A DNA stretch of 7,431 nucleotides from Marinilabiliales bacterium (lineage in GTDB: Bacteria > Bacteroidota > Bacteroidia > Bacteroidales > F082): positions 1-7,431 of the forward strand of contig PKSW01000234.1 of assembly GCA_002869465.1 (NCBI GenBank), in the 5' to 3' direction. Within the stretch, counting starts at the first letter, position 1, and the number at the start of each line of letters is the position of its first letter. Of the stretch, positions 1 through 6,355 are shown piece after piece. The notes beneath the pieces are model-generated. The model saw only the letters and a list, made by a program, of their open reading frames with translations, ran no database searches and was not told where the DNA came from. The translations under genes were made by a program, and so were the position numbers.

Positions 1-1
1 G

Positions 2-889
2 ACGCATAACCAGAAAAGCGGTGTGGCTCACTTTACTGCCGAAGATGATGACCAGGCCATGATCATGATCCGGGAATTAATGAGTTTTCTTCCATCAAAC
101 AATATGGAAGACCCACCGGTAAAGGTGTGTACAGATGATCTTTGCCGAGAAGAACCCAAACTTGATGAGGTTATTCCTCCCGATCCGAACAAACCTTATG
201 ACATGATGGATATCATCATGCCGGTGATTGACAACAATCATTTTCTAGAAGTGCAACCGCACTACGCAAAGAATATTATTATAGGATTTGCCCGTATTGC
301 GGGCAAACCAGTTGGTATTGTTGCCAATCAGCCTGCAGTGTTGGCGGGAGTGCTGGACATAAACAGCTCCACAAAAGCGGCCCGTTTTGTCCGTTTTTGT
401 GATGCTTTTAACATTCCCCTGATCACATTTGAAGATGTACCAGGATTTCTACCCGGGACAGCTCAGGAATTTGGCGGAATTATTAAACATGGAGCCAAAT
501 TATTATATGCTTTTGCTGAGGCTACAGTTCCAAAGATTACCATTATCACCCGTAAAGCATATGGAGGTGCTTATGATGTAATGTCGAGCAAGCATATTGG
601 TGCCGATTATAACTTTGCTTATCCAACTGCTGAAATTGCTGTCATGGGTCCTGATGGAGCAGTAAACATCATCTACCGGAATAAAATTAATTCGGATGAA
701 GAAAGACAAAAAGCGGTAGAAGAATACCGGGAGAATTTTGCAAGCCCTTATAAAGCAGCCGAATTAGGTTATATTGACGAGATCATCTTCCCGCACAACA
801 CCAGGAAAAAACTGGTTCAGGCACTGGAAATGACACAGAACAAATCAGCCAGCAATCCACCCAAAAAACATGGGAATATTCCTTTGTAA
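2..889 (+). CDS. pccB: acyl-CoA carboxylase carboxyltransferase (beta) subunit, propionyl-CoA carboxylase type; 5' end missing
   Basis: This is the C-terminal 295 residues of a biotin-dependent carboxyltransferase subunit; the family is usually about 510-520 residues, so over 40% lies left of the window. The frame is open from base 2 and begins with a THNQKSGVAHF stretch typical of propionyl-CoA carboxylase beta chains, so the GTG at base 23 is internal and not a start. Visible motifs, counted from the T at base 2, are GFARIAGKPVGIVANQP near 95-111, the oxyanion-hole glycines of GFLPGTAQEFGG near 148-159, AYGGAYDVM near 186-194, and the family-typical C-terminus KKHGNIPL. The Asp in GGAYD (codon 575-577) sits where propionyl-CoA-preferring enzymes carry Asp and acetyl-CoA-preferring ones a hydrophobic residue. 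The known reaction transfers carboxyl from carboxybiotin to propionyl-CoA, giving methylmalonyl-CoA. The alternative is the alpha subunit of a sodium-pumping methylmalonyl-CoA decarboxylase (mmdA), which shares this fold and cannot be separated without the upstream neighbours. A terminator follows closely, so this is the last gene of its transcript. Confidence 0.95.
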   Translation, partial: THNQKSGVAHFTAEDDDQAMIMIRELMSFLPSNNMEDPPVKVCTDDLCREEPKLDEVIPPDPNKPYDMMDIIMPVIDNNHFLEVQPHYAKNIIIGFARIAGKPVGIVANQPAVLAGVLDINSSTKAARFVRFCDAFNIPLITFEDVPGFLPGTAQEFGGIIKHGAKLLYAFAEATVPKITIITRKAYGGAYDVMSSKHIGADYNFAYPTAEIAVMGPDGAVNIIYRNKINSDEERQKAVEEYRENFASPYKAAELGYIDEIIFPHNTRKKLVQALEMTQNKSASNPPKKHGNIPL

Positions 890-910
890 AAATCATATAA
901 CCAACAATTA

Positions 911-947
911 AAAAAAACCGCGGTATTTTAGTAGTACAGCGGTTTTT
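911..947. terminator. bidirectional rho-independent terminator between convergent genes
   Basis: The stem pairs AAAAACCGC (913-921) with GCGGTTTTT (939-947). It extends inward past one G/A mismatch by GTA (923-925) with TAC (935-937), leaving a 9-base loop. On the plus strand the GC-rich part is followed by a T tract and AT-rich DNA. On the minus strand the A run at 911-917 reads as seven T's. It lies 21 bases after the carboxyltransferase stop codon and 20 bases beyond the lspA stop, so it is placed to end both convergent transcripts. Confidence 0.85.
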
Positions 948-967
948 AATTTTTATAAATAATTTTC

Positions 968-1585
968 TTAAACCGACAAATGCTTCCGCTCAAACAAAAT
1001 AAGCCAGAATACTCCAATGGTTATGGAGGAGTCAGCGATGTTGAAAATGGGCCGGAAAAAAACAAAACGGTTGTCATAACCAAAGATAAAATCAGGTAAC
1101 CAGGCTGGCAAGTCGGCCTGTGCAATGCTGATGATGGGAAAATAAAACATATCAACCACGCGCCCATGCAGAAATCCTGCATATCCTTCCCCTGCAGCAG
1201 CAAATTCAGCTACTGTATGGTAACTGCTTTGCGTAAAAAGCATCCCATAAAAAGCGCTGTCGATGATGTTGCCGATGGCACCGGCCAATATCATCGAAAT
1301 ACTGATGATGAGTCCCGCGTGTTTCTTTTTTTTACGCGTAAGCATATACAGGTAGATTCCAATGGCCATAATGGCAAGGATACGGAAAATGCTGAGCGAA
1401 AGTTTACCCCACTCGCCACCAAATTCCATCCCGAAGGCCATACCGTAATTCTCGGTAAAATACAGCTTAAACCAATCACCAATCATCGGAATTTCTTCTC
1501 CCAGGGTCATGGTAAGTTTGATATAAATCTTAAGGGCCTGATCCAATAATAAGATCAGGAAGATGACGATTAGCGATTTCTTCAA
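968..1585 (-). CDS. lspA: lipoprotein signal peptidase (signal peptidase II)
   Basis: LspA is an inner-membrane aspartyl protease that removes the signal peptide from prolipoproteins after the lipobox cysteine has been lipidated. The 205-residue protein has four hydrophobic segments (about 4-22, 62-82, 91-109, 183-200). It carries the family's conserved blocks in order: DQALK (D15, K19), ENYGMAF (N46, G48, A50), GAIGNIID (N106, D109), GRVVDMF (D145) and FNIADSSITIG (N182, D185). D145 and D185 match the catalytic dyad known from the Pseudomonas enzyme (D124 and D143). The protein is longer than the usual 160-170 residues because the D109-D145 and D145-D185 stretches are enlarged. The Arg that normally follows the Asp of GNxxDR is Ser110. 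The start appears to be TTG at 1583-1585: the frame is open upstream only to a TGA at 1610-1612 and has no ATG before residue 26, which is already past the first helix. It starts 19 bases after the DksA-like stop, which suggests co-transcription. Confidence 0.95.
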   Translation of the reverse strand: MKKSLIVIFLILLLDQALKIYIKLTMTLGEEIPMIGDWFKLYFTENYGMAFGMEFGGEWGKLSLSIFRILAIMAIGIYLYMLTRKKKKHAGLIISISMILAGAIGNIIDSAFYGMLFTQSSYHTVAEFAAAGEGYAGFLHGRVVDMFYFPIISIAQADLPAWLPDFIFGYDNRFVFFRPIFNIADSSITIGVFWLILFERKHLSV

Positions 1586-1604
1586 TGAGTCTTTCTTTAA
1601 AAGG

Positions 1605-2018
1605 TTAGTTCATGATCTCTGGATTCGACTGTGCCAGTTTGGCATCAATGCTGAGGGTAGCATGAGGAACGGCTTTCAGTCGCTCTTTTGCGATCAGTTT
1701 TCCGGTTACGCGGCAAATACCGTACGATTTATTTTCGATACGCACCAGGGCATTTTCCAGGTTGCTGATAAAGCGGGTTTGGCGAGCAGCCAGCCTGCTG
1801 TTTTCTTCTTTTGAAAGTACCTGTTGTCCTTCTTCCAACACTTTAAATGTCGGTGAAGTATCATTGGTGTCGTTCTCACTATTATTAGTATATGCCTCGG
1901 TTAATAATTTGAGGTCTTCTCTTGCTTTAGCCAATTTATCAAGAATGATCTGCTTGAATTCTTCAAGTTCTTCATCCGTGTATCTCGTCTTCTTGGATTC
2001 AGTTTTATTTTCATTCAT
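1605..2018 (-). CDS. DksA/TraR-family protein with degenerate zinc finger
   Basis: DksA-type proteins bind RNA polymerase through the secondary channel and, with ppGpp in proteobacteria, adjust transcription initiation. This 137-residue protein has the family layout: a charged N-terminus, a helical hairpin (about 15-43 and 58-98) whose turn is acidic and Asn/Thr-rich (about 44-56), then the finger region beginning YGICRVTGKLI. The register to E. coli DksA is clear, since KERLKAVPHATLSIDAK aligns with the RRLEARPTADLCIDCK block. Of the four zinc cysteines (E. coli 114, 117, 135, 138) only C102 remains; the others are T105, S123 and A126. The exact spacing is kept, so the fold probably survives without zinc. 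ATG at 2016-2018 is the start, with a purine-rich AGAGG a few bases upstream. It lies 85 bases downstream of ileS and 19 bases upstream of lspA. Whether it acts like true DksA on rRNA promoters or has another RNA polymerase-linked role cannot be told from sequence. Confidence 0.9.
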   Translation of the reverse strand: MNENKTESKKTRYTDEELEEFKQIILDKLAKAREDLKLLTEAYTNNSENDTNDTSPTFKVLEEGQQVLSKEENSRLAARQTRFISNLENALVRIENKSYGICRVTGKLIAKERLKAVPHATLSIDAKLAQSNPEIMN

Positions 2019-2103
2019 AGCCTCTAATTTTAAATTACGGATGTATAATTGATTGTTTAAATATACAACAGATTTTTATATTAGTATCGTGTTTTAACTC
2101 TTT

Positions 2104-5100
2104 TTATGCATCATTTTTCTTCAGTATCAACTTAACGATGATACCATCTATCAATTCAATTTCCTCAAAACCATTATTTTCTATGTTATCAACAAGTTCC
2201 ATTTGTGCCAGGGTTTCAGAACAAATATAATCTTTGAAAGCCTCGAAAGCATCTTGGGTGGCATCCGTTTTTTCAACAGATAATGAAATTCTGTCAGTTA
2301 CCTCCAAACCTTTATCTTTCCTTAAATTTTGAATCCGGTTTACCAATTCCCGGGCAAGTCCCTCGTTTTCTAGTTCAGGTGTTAGTGTCATATCCAGGGC
2401 CACAGTCAGATGATCCTGTGTGGCAACACTCCAGCCCGGGATATCTTCTGTGCCGATTTCAACATCTTCCAGGTTAATAATAACCATATTTTCATCAATG
2501 AAGAATTTCATTTCGCCAGATTCTTCAAGTTTTTTAATGTCATCCTGGCCAAATTGCTGAATTTGAGCAGAGATTTGCTTCATTAACTTGCCGTATTTAG
2601 GCCCCAGGCTTTTAAAATTCGGTTTGATCTTTTTCACCAGCACATTCGAATCTTCGGTTATGTATTCGATCTCTTTAACGTTTACTTCCGAAAGAATTAA
2701 GGCTTCCACGGCTTGGACAACATCCTTAAAATGCTTATTTAAAACAGGGATCATGATTTTGTTTAAAGGTTGTCTTACCCTGAGATTGTTTTTTTTTCGT
2801 AACGACAATACCATGGACGAAATTTTCTGTGCCAACTCCATCCGCTCTTCCAGGTTTTTGTTGATCAGCTTATCATCTGCAACTGGGAAATCCGTCAGGT
2901 GAATTGAAGGCACATCAAAACGATTTGTAACTTGATTTAAGTCTTTAAAAACTTTTTCAGTAAAAAATGGTGCAATGGGTGATGCCAATTGCGCGATCAC
3001 TTCGAGACAACGATATAGGGTTTGATACGCCTCTATTTTATCTTTTGTATAGGAACCTTTCCAGAATCTGCGCCGGGATAAACGCACATACCAATTGCTT
3101 AAGTGCTCATTTACAAAATACTGTATGGCTCTTCCCGCTTTTGTCGGTTCATATGTATCATAAGCATCGTCAACAATTTTTATGAGCGAATTTAATTCGG
3201 AAAGAATCCAGCGGTCGAGTTCTGTCCTTTCTTCAACCGGAATTTCATCTTCTTTATAAGCAAAACCGTCAATGTTAGCATAAAGTGCAAAGAAAGCGTA
3301 GGTATTATAAAAAGTTCCTAGAAATTTCCTGCGTACTTCATCAATTCCATCTGCATCAAAGCGCAGATTATCCCAGGGTTGCGAGTTGGTGATCATATAC
3401 CATCGTGTGGCATCAGGGCCATACTTTTCGATAGTTTCAAACGGATCAACCGCATTACCAAGGCGTTTCGACATCTTATTGCCGGCTTTATCAAGCACAA
3501 GTCCATTGGAAACAACTGTTTTAAAAGCTACGGAGTCAAACAACATGGTGGCAATAGCGTGTAAAGTAAAAAACCAACCTCTTGTTTGATCGACACCTTC
3601 GGCGATAAAATCAGCCGGGAAAGTATGTTCAAACTCGTCAACATGCTCAAAAGGATAGTGGAACTGTGCATATGGCATAGCGCCTGAATCAAACCAAACA
3701 TCAATCAATCCGGGTTCACGGAACATTTTTTTTCCGCTTTCCGAAATCAACACGATATTATCAACGTAAGGGCGGTGAAAATCAAATGTTTCATAATTCT
3801 CTACGCTCAGGTCGTCGGGTTTGAAATCAGCCATGGGATTTTGATCCATAACGCCTGCAGCTACGGCCTTTTCAACTTCTGATTTCAGCTCTGCTGCAGA
3901 GCCAATCGCAATTTGTTCTGTTTTGTCTTCGCTAGTCCAGATGGGCAACGGAACACCCCAGAAACGTGAACGTGAAAGATTCCAATCGACAAGATTTTCG
4001 AGCCAGTTACCGAACCTACCTTCACCAGTGGCCATAGGTTTCCAGTTGATCGTTTTATTCAATTCGATCATTCTTTCCTTCAGGGCAGTCGTTTTTATGA
4101 ACCAGCTGTCAAGCGGATAATATAATATGGGTTTGTCAGTTCTCCAGCAATGCGGATAATTATGCACATGTTTTTCAATGCGAAATGCTTTGTTATGTTT
4201 CTTAAGTTCGACAGCCAGATCAATGTCAAGCACCGGTCCGCCTTCTTCATAATCCGCATCGTAATCATTTTTCACATAACGGCCCGCATAAGCTGAGTAA
4301 TTCTCAACATTCACATAGTCAGATACAAATGCTTCATCCAACTCTTCTAAATTGAAGAACCGGCCTTTCAGATCCACCATTGGGCGGCGTTCTCCCATTT
4401 TATCAATTAAAACGAGCGGTGCAATACCCATCGCTTTGGCAACCCGGTCGTCATCAGCACCAAAAGTAGGGGCGATATGAACAATTCCGGTTCCATCTTC
4501 GGTGGTTACAAAATCACCTGGTATGACTTCAAAAGCCTTACCAATTGGTTTTATCCAGGGAAACAGTTGTTCAAAGCTAGTGCCGGTCAGTTCAAATCCT
4601 TTGTGTTCGCCAATGATTTTAAATGGGATGTGTTTGTCTCCAGGTTTATAATCTTTAAAACTCAGATCCTTGTCTTTTTCTGGGAAATAAGCATTCAATC
4701 TTTCTTTTGCCAGCATCACCGTGATTGGATCACCTGTGTACGGGTTAAAGGTTTTCACTTTTACGTAGTCGATCTTATCTCCAACCGCTAGGGCTGTATT
4801 CGAGGGAAGCGTCCATGGTGTTGTGGTCCAGGCCAGCATAAACAGGTCACCATCCACATTTTTAAATAATGGCTCGGCTGCTTTTTCCTTGATGATTTTA
4901 AACTGCGCCACCACAGTAGTATCCGAAACATCACGGTAGCAACCCGGCTGGTTCAACTCATGTGTACTTAATCCGGTTCCGGCAGCAGGCGAATAGGGCT
5001 GAATGGTATAACCTTTATACAGTAATCCTTTTTCATACAATTGTTGCAGCAAATACCAAACAGTCTCAATATATTTATTGTCGAAGGTAATATATGGATG

Positions 5101-5535
5101 TTCCAGGTCGACCCAGTAACCGATTTTTTCAGTCAGGTCATCCCATTGATCCTTGTACTTCAGTACTTCCTTTCGGCAGGCATTGTTATATTCTTCAACG
5201 CTTATTTTTTTACCGATATCTTCTTTGGTGATTCCGAGGGTTCTTTCAACGCTGATCTCAACGGGCAAACCGTGTGTATCCCAACCGGCTTTGCGTTCAA
5301 CATACTTACCCTTTAATGTTTGATAACGGCAAAACAGATCTTTAATGGTTCGGGCCATCACATGATGGATGCCAGGTACACCATTTGCTGACGGTGGCCC
5401 CTCGTAAAATACAAATGGCTGATTTCCTTTACGAATATCAAGGCTCTTTTTGAAAATGTCATTCTCTTCCCAAAATGCCCTGACTTCGTTGGCAATTTTT
5501 GTCAAATTCAACTGTTTGTATTCTTTGTATTTCAT
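2104..5535 (-). CDS. ileS: isoleucyl-tRNA synthetase, type 2, with GIHH signature
   Basis: This cytoplasmic class I synthetase charges tRNA-Ile with isoleucine and edits misactivated valine. The 1143-residue protein is complete, with ATG at 5533-5535. The Rossmann catalytic core has GPPSANGVP followed by G55-I56-H57-H58 in place of the canonical HxGH (bases 5362-5373), then GWDTHGLPVE near 84-93. The inserted CP1 editing domain (about 200-420) has the Thr-rich TTTPWTLPSN (237-246) and GTGIVHIAPTFGADD (348-362) with its conserved Asp. The core resumes with WFDSG (614-618), DQTRGWF (649-655) and KMSKR at 687-691 (bases 3463-3477). A helical anticodon-binding domain follows (about 770-925). The C-terminal part includes TPELENEGLARE (1052-1063), typical of the long type-2 enzymes (DUF5915-like region). 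No C-terminal four-cysteine zinc knuckle like that of E. coli IleRS is visible. The KMSKR variant, length and C-terminus place it in the type-2 (IleRS2, eukaryote-like) clade. It is the first gene of the probable operon with the DksA-like gene and lspA. Confidence 0.99.
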   Translation of the reverse strand: MKYKEYKQLNLTKIANEVRAFWEENDIFKKSLDIRKGNQPFVFYEGPPSANGVPGIHHVMARTIKDLFCRYQTLKGKYVERKAGWDTHGLPVEISVERTLGITKEDIGKKISVEEYNNACRKEVLKYKDQWDDLTEKIGYWVDLEHPYITFDNKYIETVWYLLQQLYEKGLLYKGYTIQPYSPAAGTGLSTHELNQPGCYRDVSDTTVVAQFKIIKEKAAEPLFKNVDGDLFMLAWTTTPWTLPSNTALAVGDKIDYVKVKTFNPYTGDPITVMLAKERLNAYFPEKDKDLSFKDYKPGDKHIPFKIIGEHKGFELTGTSFEQLFPWIKPIGKAFEVIPGDFVTTEDGTGIVHIAPTFGADDDRVAKAMGIAPLVLIDKMGERRPMVDLKGRFFNLEELDEAFVSDYVNVENYSAYAGRYVKNDYDADYEEGGPVLDIDLAVELKKHNKAFRIEKHVHNYPHCWRTDKPILYYPLDSWFIKTTALKERMIELNKTINWKPMATGEGRFGNWLENLVDWNLSRSRFWGVPLPIWTSEDKTEQIAIGSAAELKSEVEKAVAAGVMDQNPMADFKPDDLSVENYETFDFHRPYVDNIVLISESGKKMFREPGLIDVWFDSGAMPYAQFHYPFEHVDEFEHTFPADFIAEGVDQTRGWFFTLHAIATMLFDSVAFKTVVSNGLVLDKAGNKMSKRLGNAVDPFETIEKYGPDATRWYMITNSQPWDNLRFDADGIDEVRRKFLGTFYNTYAFFALYANIDGFAYKEDEIPVEERTELDRWILSELNSLIKIVDDAYDTYEPTKAGRAIQYFVNEHLSNWYVRLSRRRFWKGSYTKDKIEAYQTLYRCLEVIAQLASPIAPFFTEKVFKDLNQVTNRFDVPSIHLTDFPVADDKLINKNLEERMELAQKISSMVLSLRKKNNLRVRQPLNKIMIPVLNKHFKDVVQAVEALILSEVNVKEIEYITEDSNVLVKKIKPNFKSLGPKYGKLMKQISAQIQQFGQDDIKKLEESGEMKFFIDENMVIINLEDVEIGTEDIPGWSVATQDHLTVALDMTLTPELENEGLARELVNRIQNLRKDKGLEVTDRISLSVEKTDATQDAFEAFKDYICSETLAQMELVDNIENNGFEEIELIDGIIVKLILKKNDA

Positions 5536-5703
5536 TCTATATAAATGCCTTAATGAATGGTTACTTGAAAAAGTGGGTGCAAATCTAAGAAAATTGCTGC
5601 ACTTGATGAATCAGGAATGGTCTAAATATCTGCATACAATTGTTTTAATGCAGAAAAACCAACTTTATAATCAATTGAAAAGATAAATGATCCGTAATGC
5701 GTT
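5536..5703 (-). other. ileS upstream leader and intergenic region
   Basis: This 168-base AT-rich stretch separates the stop of the 174-residue gene from the ileS start, both on the minus strand. It holds a candidate promoter (5580-5610). It also has an inverted repeat, CTGCAT/ATGCAG, at 5630-5635 and 5648-5653 around a 12-base loop that contains the palindrome ACAATTGT. I see no T-box specifier arrangement, no leader peptide with Ile codons and no clear terminator, so some read-through from the upstream gene is possible. No Shine-Dalgarno sequence is obvious before the ileS ATG, which is common in Bacteroidetes. Confidence 0.6.
5580..5610 (-). promoter_or_regulatory. candidate Bacteroidetes-type promoter of ileS operon
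   Basis: On the minus strand TAGATTTG (5580-5587) matches the -7 consensus TAnnTTTG at every fixed position. Nineteen bases upstream, TTCA (5607-5610) is only a partial match to the -33 TTTG. The start of transcription would fall around 5573-5576, giving a leader of about 40 bases before the ileS ATG. The -7 match is strong and the -33 match weak. Confidence 0.5.
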
Positions 5704-6228
5704 TTACATTTTCAGAATTATAGTTTGGGCCTCCGGCTTGGTCAACATATTTGTAATGACGTCATAAACGCCATATTCGCCGAGGTTTTGTAATATGTCT
5801 TTGATCTTTCTTTTCTTTTCATCCAGGTTTTCCCTGGAAGTCAGAATCGCTTTCAATTCTTTTACCTGCGAACCTTTAAGTTCGTCCAGTAAACAACTTA
5901 AAATATCTGAAATGGCCTGGTCAGAATGGACATTTTTTGACAGATCGGGAATGCCAAACGCTTTTAATTCATCGATGGCTGCCTGCAAAATCTCACGGGC
6001 TAACTTTTTGCTTCCCTCTTCATATGATTCGTTACCTGAAGCATCTCTTAGTGACCATGAACTGAATTCAAATTCCACCTTCCTGATCATTTTTATTTTC
6101 TCATTTTCAGGTCCGAAAATCCTTTCAAGTAAGATGATGGTATAATTTTTCCATGGTTGTAGCTCAAAATCTTTTTCGTATAATTTGTCGATTTGCTGCT
6201 GCAATAGTTTGATTTCTTTCTGTGCCAT
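5704..6228 (-). CDS. unrecognised protein of 174 residues, probably mostly helical
   Basis: I do not recognise this family. The ATG at 6226-6228 is preferred over the in-frame TTG at 6277-6279, because the latter lies inside the -33 element of a good promoter and the ATG sits about 15-20 bases after the predicted transcription start. The protein is rich in Lys, Glu, Leu and Ile, has no signal peptide or membrane segment, and is probably cytoplasmic. Its first 40 residues (LLQQQIDKLYEKDF, W26, then LLERIFG at 33-39) look like an amphipathic helical pair. A central segment (about 48-60) may be extended. Charged helices follow at about 71-92, 104-130 and 134-162. The W-x10-IFG pattern reminds me of N-terminal helical segments in some uncharacterised, sometimes defence-linked proteins, but this is only an impression. 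Codon use and composition look like the neighbours, so there is no sign of recent transfer. It is divergent from pgi and lies 168 bases upstream of ileS on the same strand. Confidence 0.8.
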   Translation of the reverse strand: MAQKEIKLLQQQIDKLYEKDFELQPWKNYTIILLERIFGPENEKIKMIRKVEFEFSSWSLRDASGNESYEEGSKKLAREILQAAIDELKAFGIPDLSKNVHSDQAISDILSCLLDELKGSQVKELKAILTSRENLDEKKRKIKDILQNLGEYGVYDVITNMLTKPEAQTIILKM

Positions 6229-6248
6229 GCGCTTAAATTTGATCCCTA

Positions 6249-6280
6249 TAAAGATAGGTGTTTTCAGCGTTTTAATCAAA
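6249..6280 (-). promoter_or_regulatory. Bacteroidetes-type promoter of the 174-residue gene
   Basis: On the minus strand TTTG (6277-6280), a 20-base spacer, and TATCTTTA (6249-6256) match the Bacteroidetes pattern TTTG-N19-21-TAnnTTTG at all fixed positions except the last base. Transcription would begin near 6242-6245, leaving a leader of roughly 15 bases before the ATG at 6228. This also decides the start codon of the gene. Confidence 0.65.
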
Positions 6281-6295
6281 CTATATAAATGAACC

Positions 6296-6326
6296 TTTCC
6301 TTTTTACGAAACATTTTTTTATTTTG
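6296..6326 (+). promoter_or_regulatory. candidate Bacteroidetes-type promoter of pgi
   Basis: TTTC (6296-6299), a spacer of exactly 19 bases, and TTATTTTG (6319-6326) match TTTG-N19-TAnnTTTG with one mismatch in each element. Transcription would begin about 6332-6334, giving a leader of some 20-25 bases to the pgi ATG at 6356. Its -33 element lies 15 bases from that of the minus-strand promoter, so the two are back to back. Confidence 0.5.
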
Positions 6327-6355
6327 TAATTTCACCACCCATTAAATAATAGCAT

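Noticed and set aside
1166..1549. Open frame of 127 codons on the plus strand opposite lspA
   Set aside because: It is fully antisense to a well-supported lspA, its translation has no recognisable motif, and it is a typical shadow frame.
2058..2065. TATATTTA (minus strand) as the -7 element of a separate promoter for the DksA-like gene
   Set aside because: One mismatch in an AT-rich gap and no -33 element at the right distance; kept out of the feature list, although an internal promoter in the 85-base gap cannot be excluded.
5630..5653. Hairpin CTGCAT/ATGCAG as a terminator for the 174-residue gene
   Set aside because: The stem is only six pairs with a 12-base loop, and no T tract follows it on the minus strand.
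5536..5703. T-box or attenuator controlling ileS
   Set aside because: No T-box sequence, specifier loop, Ile-rich leader peptide or terminator/antiterminator pair is visible, and T-boxes belong mainly to other phyla.
6229..6279. N-terminal extension of the 174-residue protein from TTG at 6277-6279
   Set aside because: The TTG lies within the predicted -33 promoter element and the added 17 residues would be encoded upstream of the predicted transcription start; the ATG at 6226-6228 is better.
5537..6291. Eleven-base repeat CTATATAAATG at 5537-5547 and 6281-6291, upstream of both ileS and the unknown gene
   Set aside because: It is AT-rich and short, a near copy also occurs inside pgi, and its position relative to the two promoters differs (leader in one case, upstream of -33 in the other). 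Chance is the simplest explanation.
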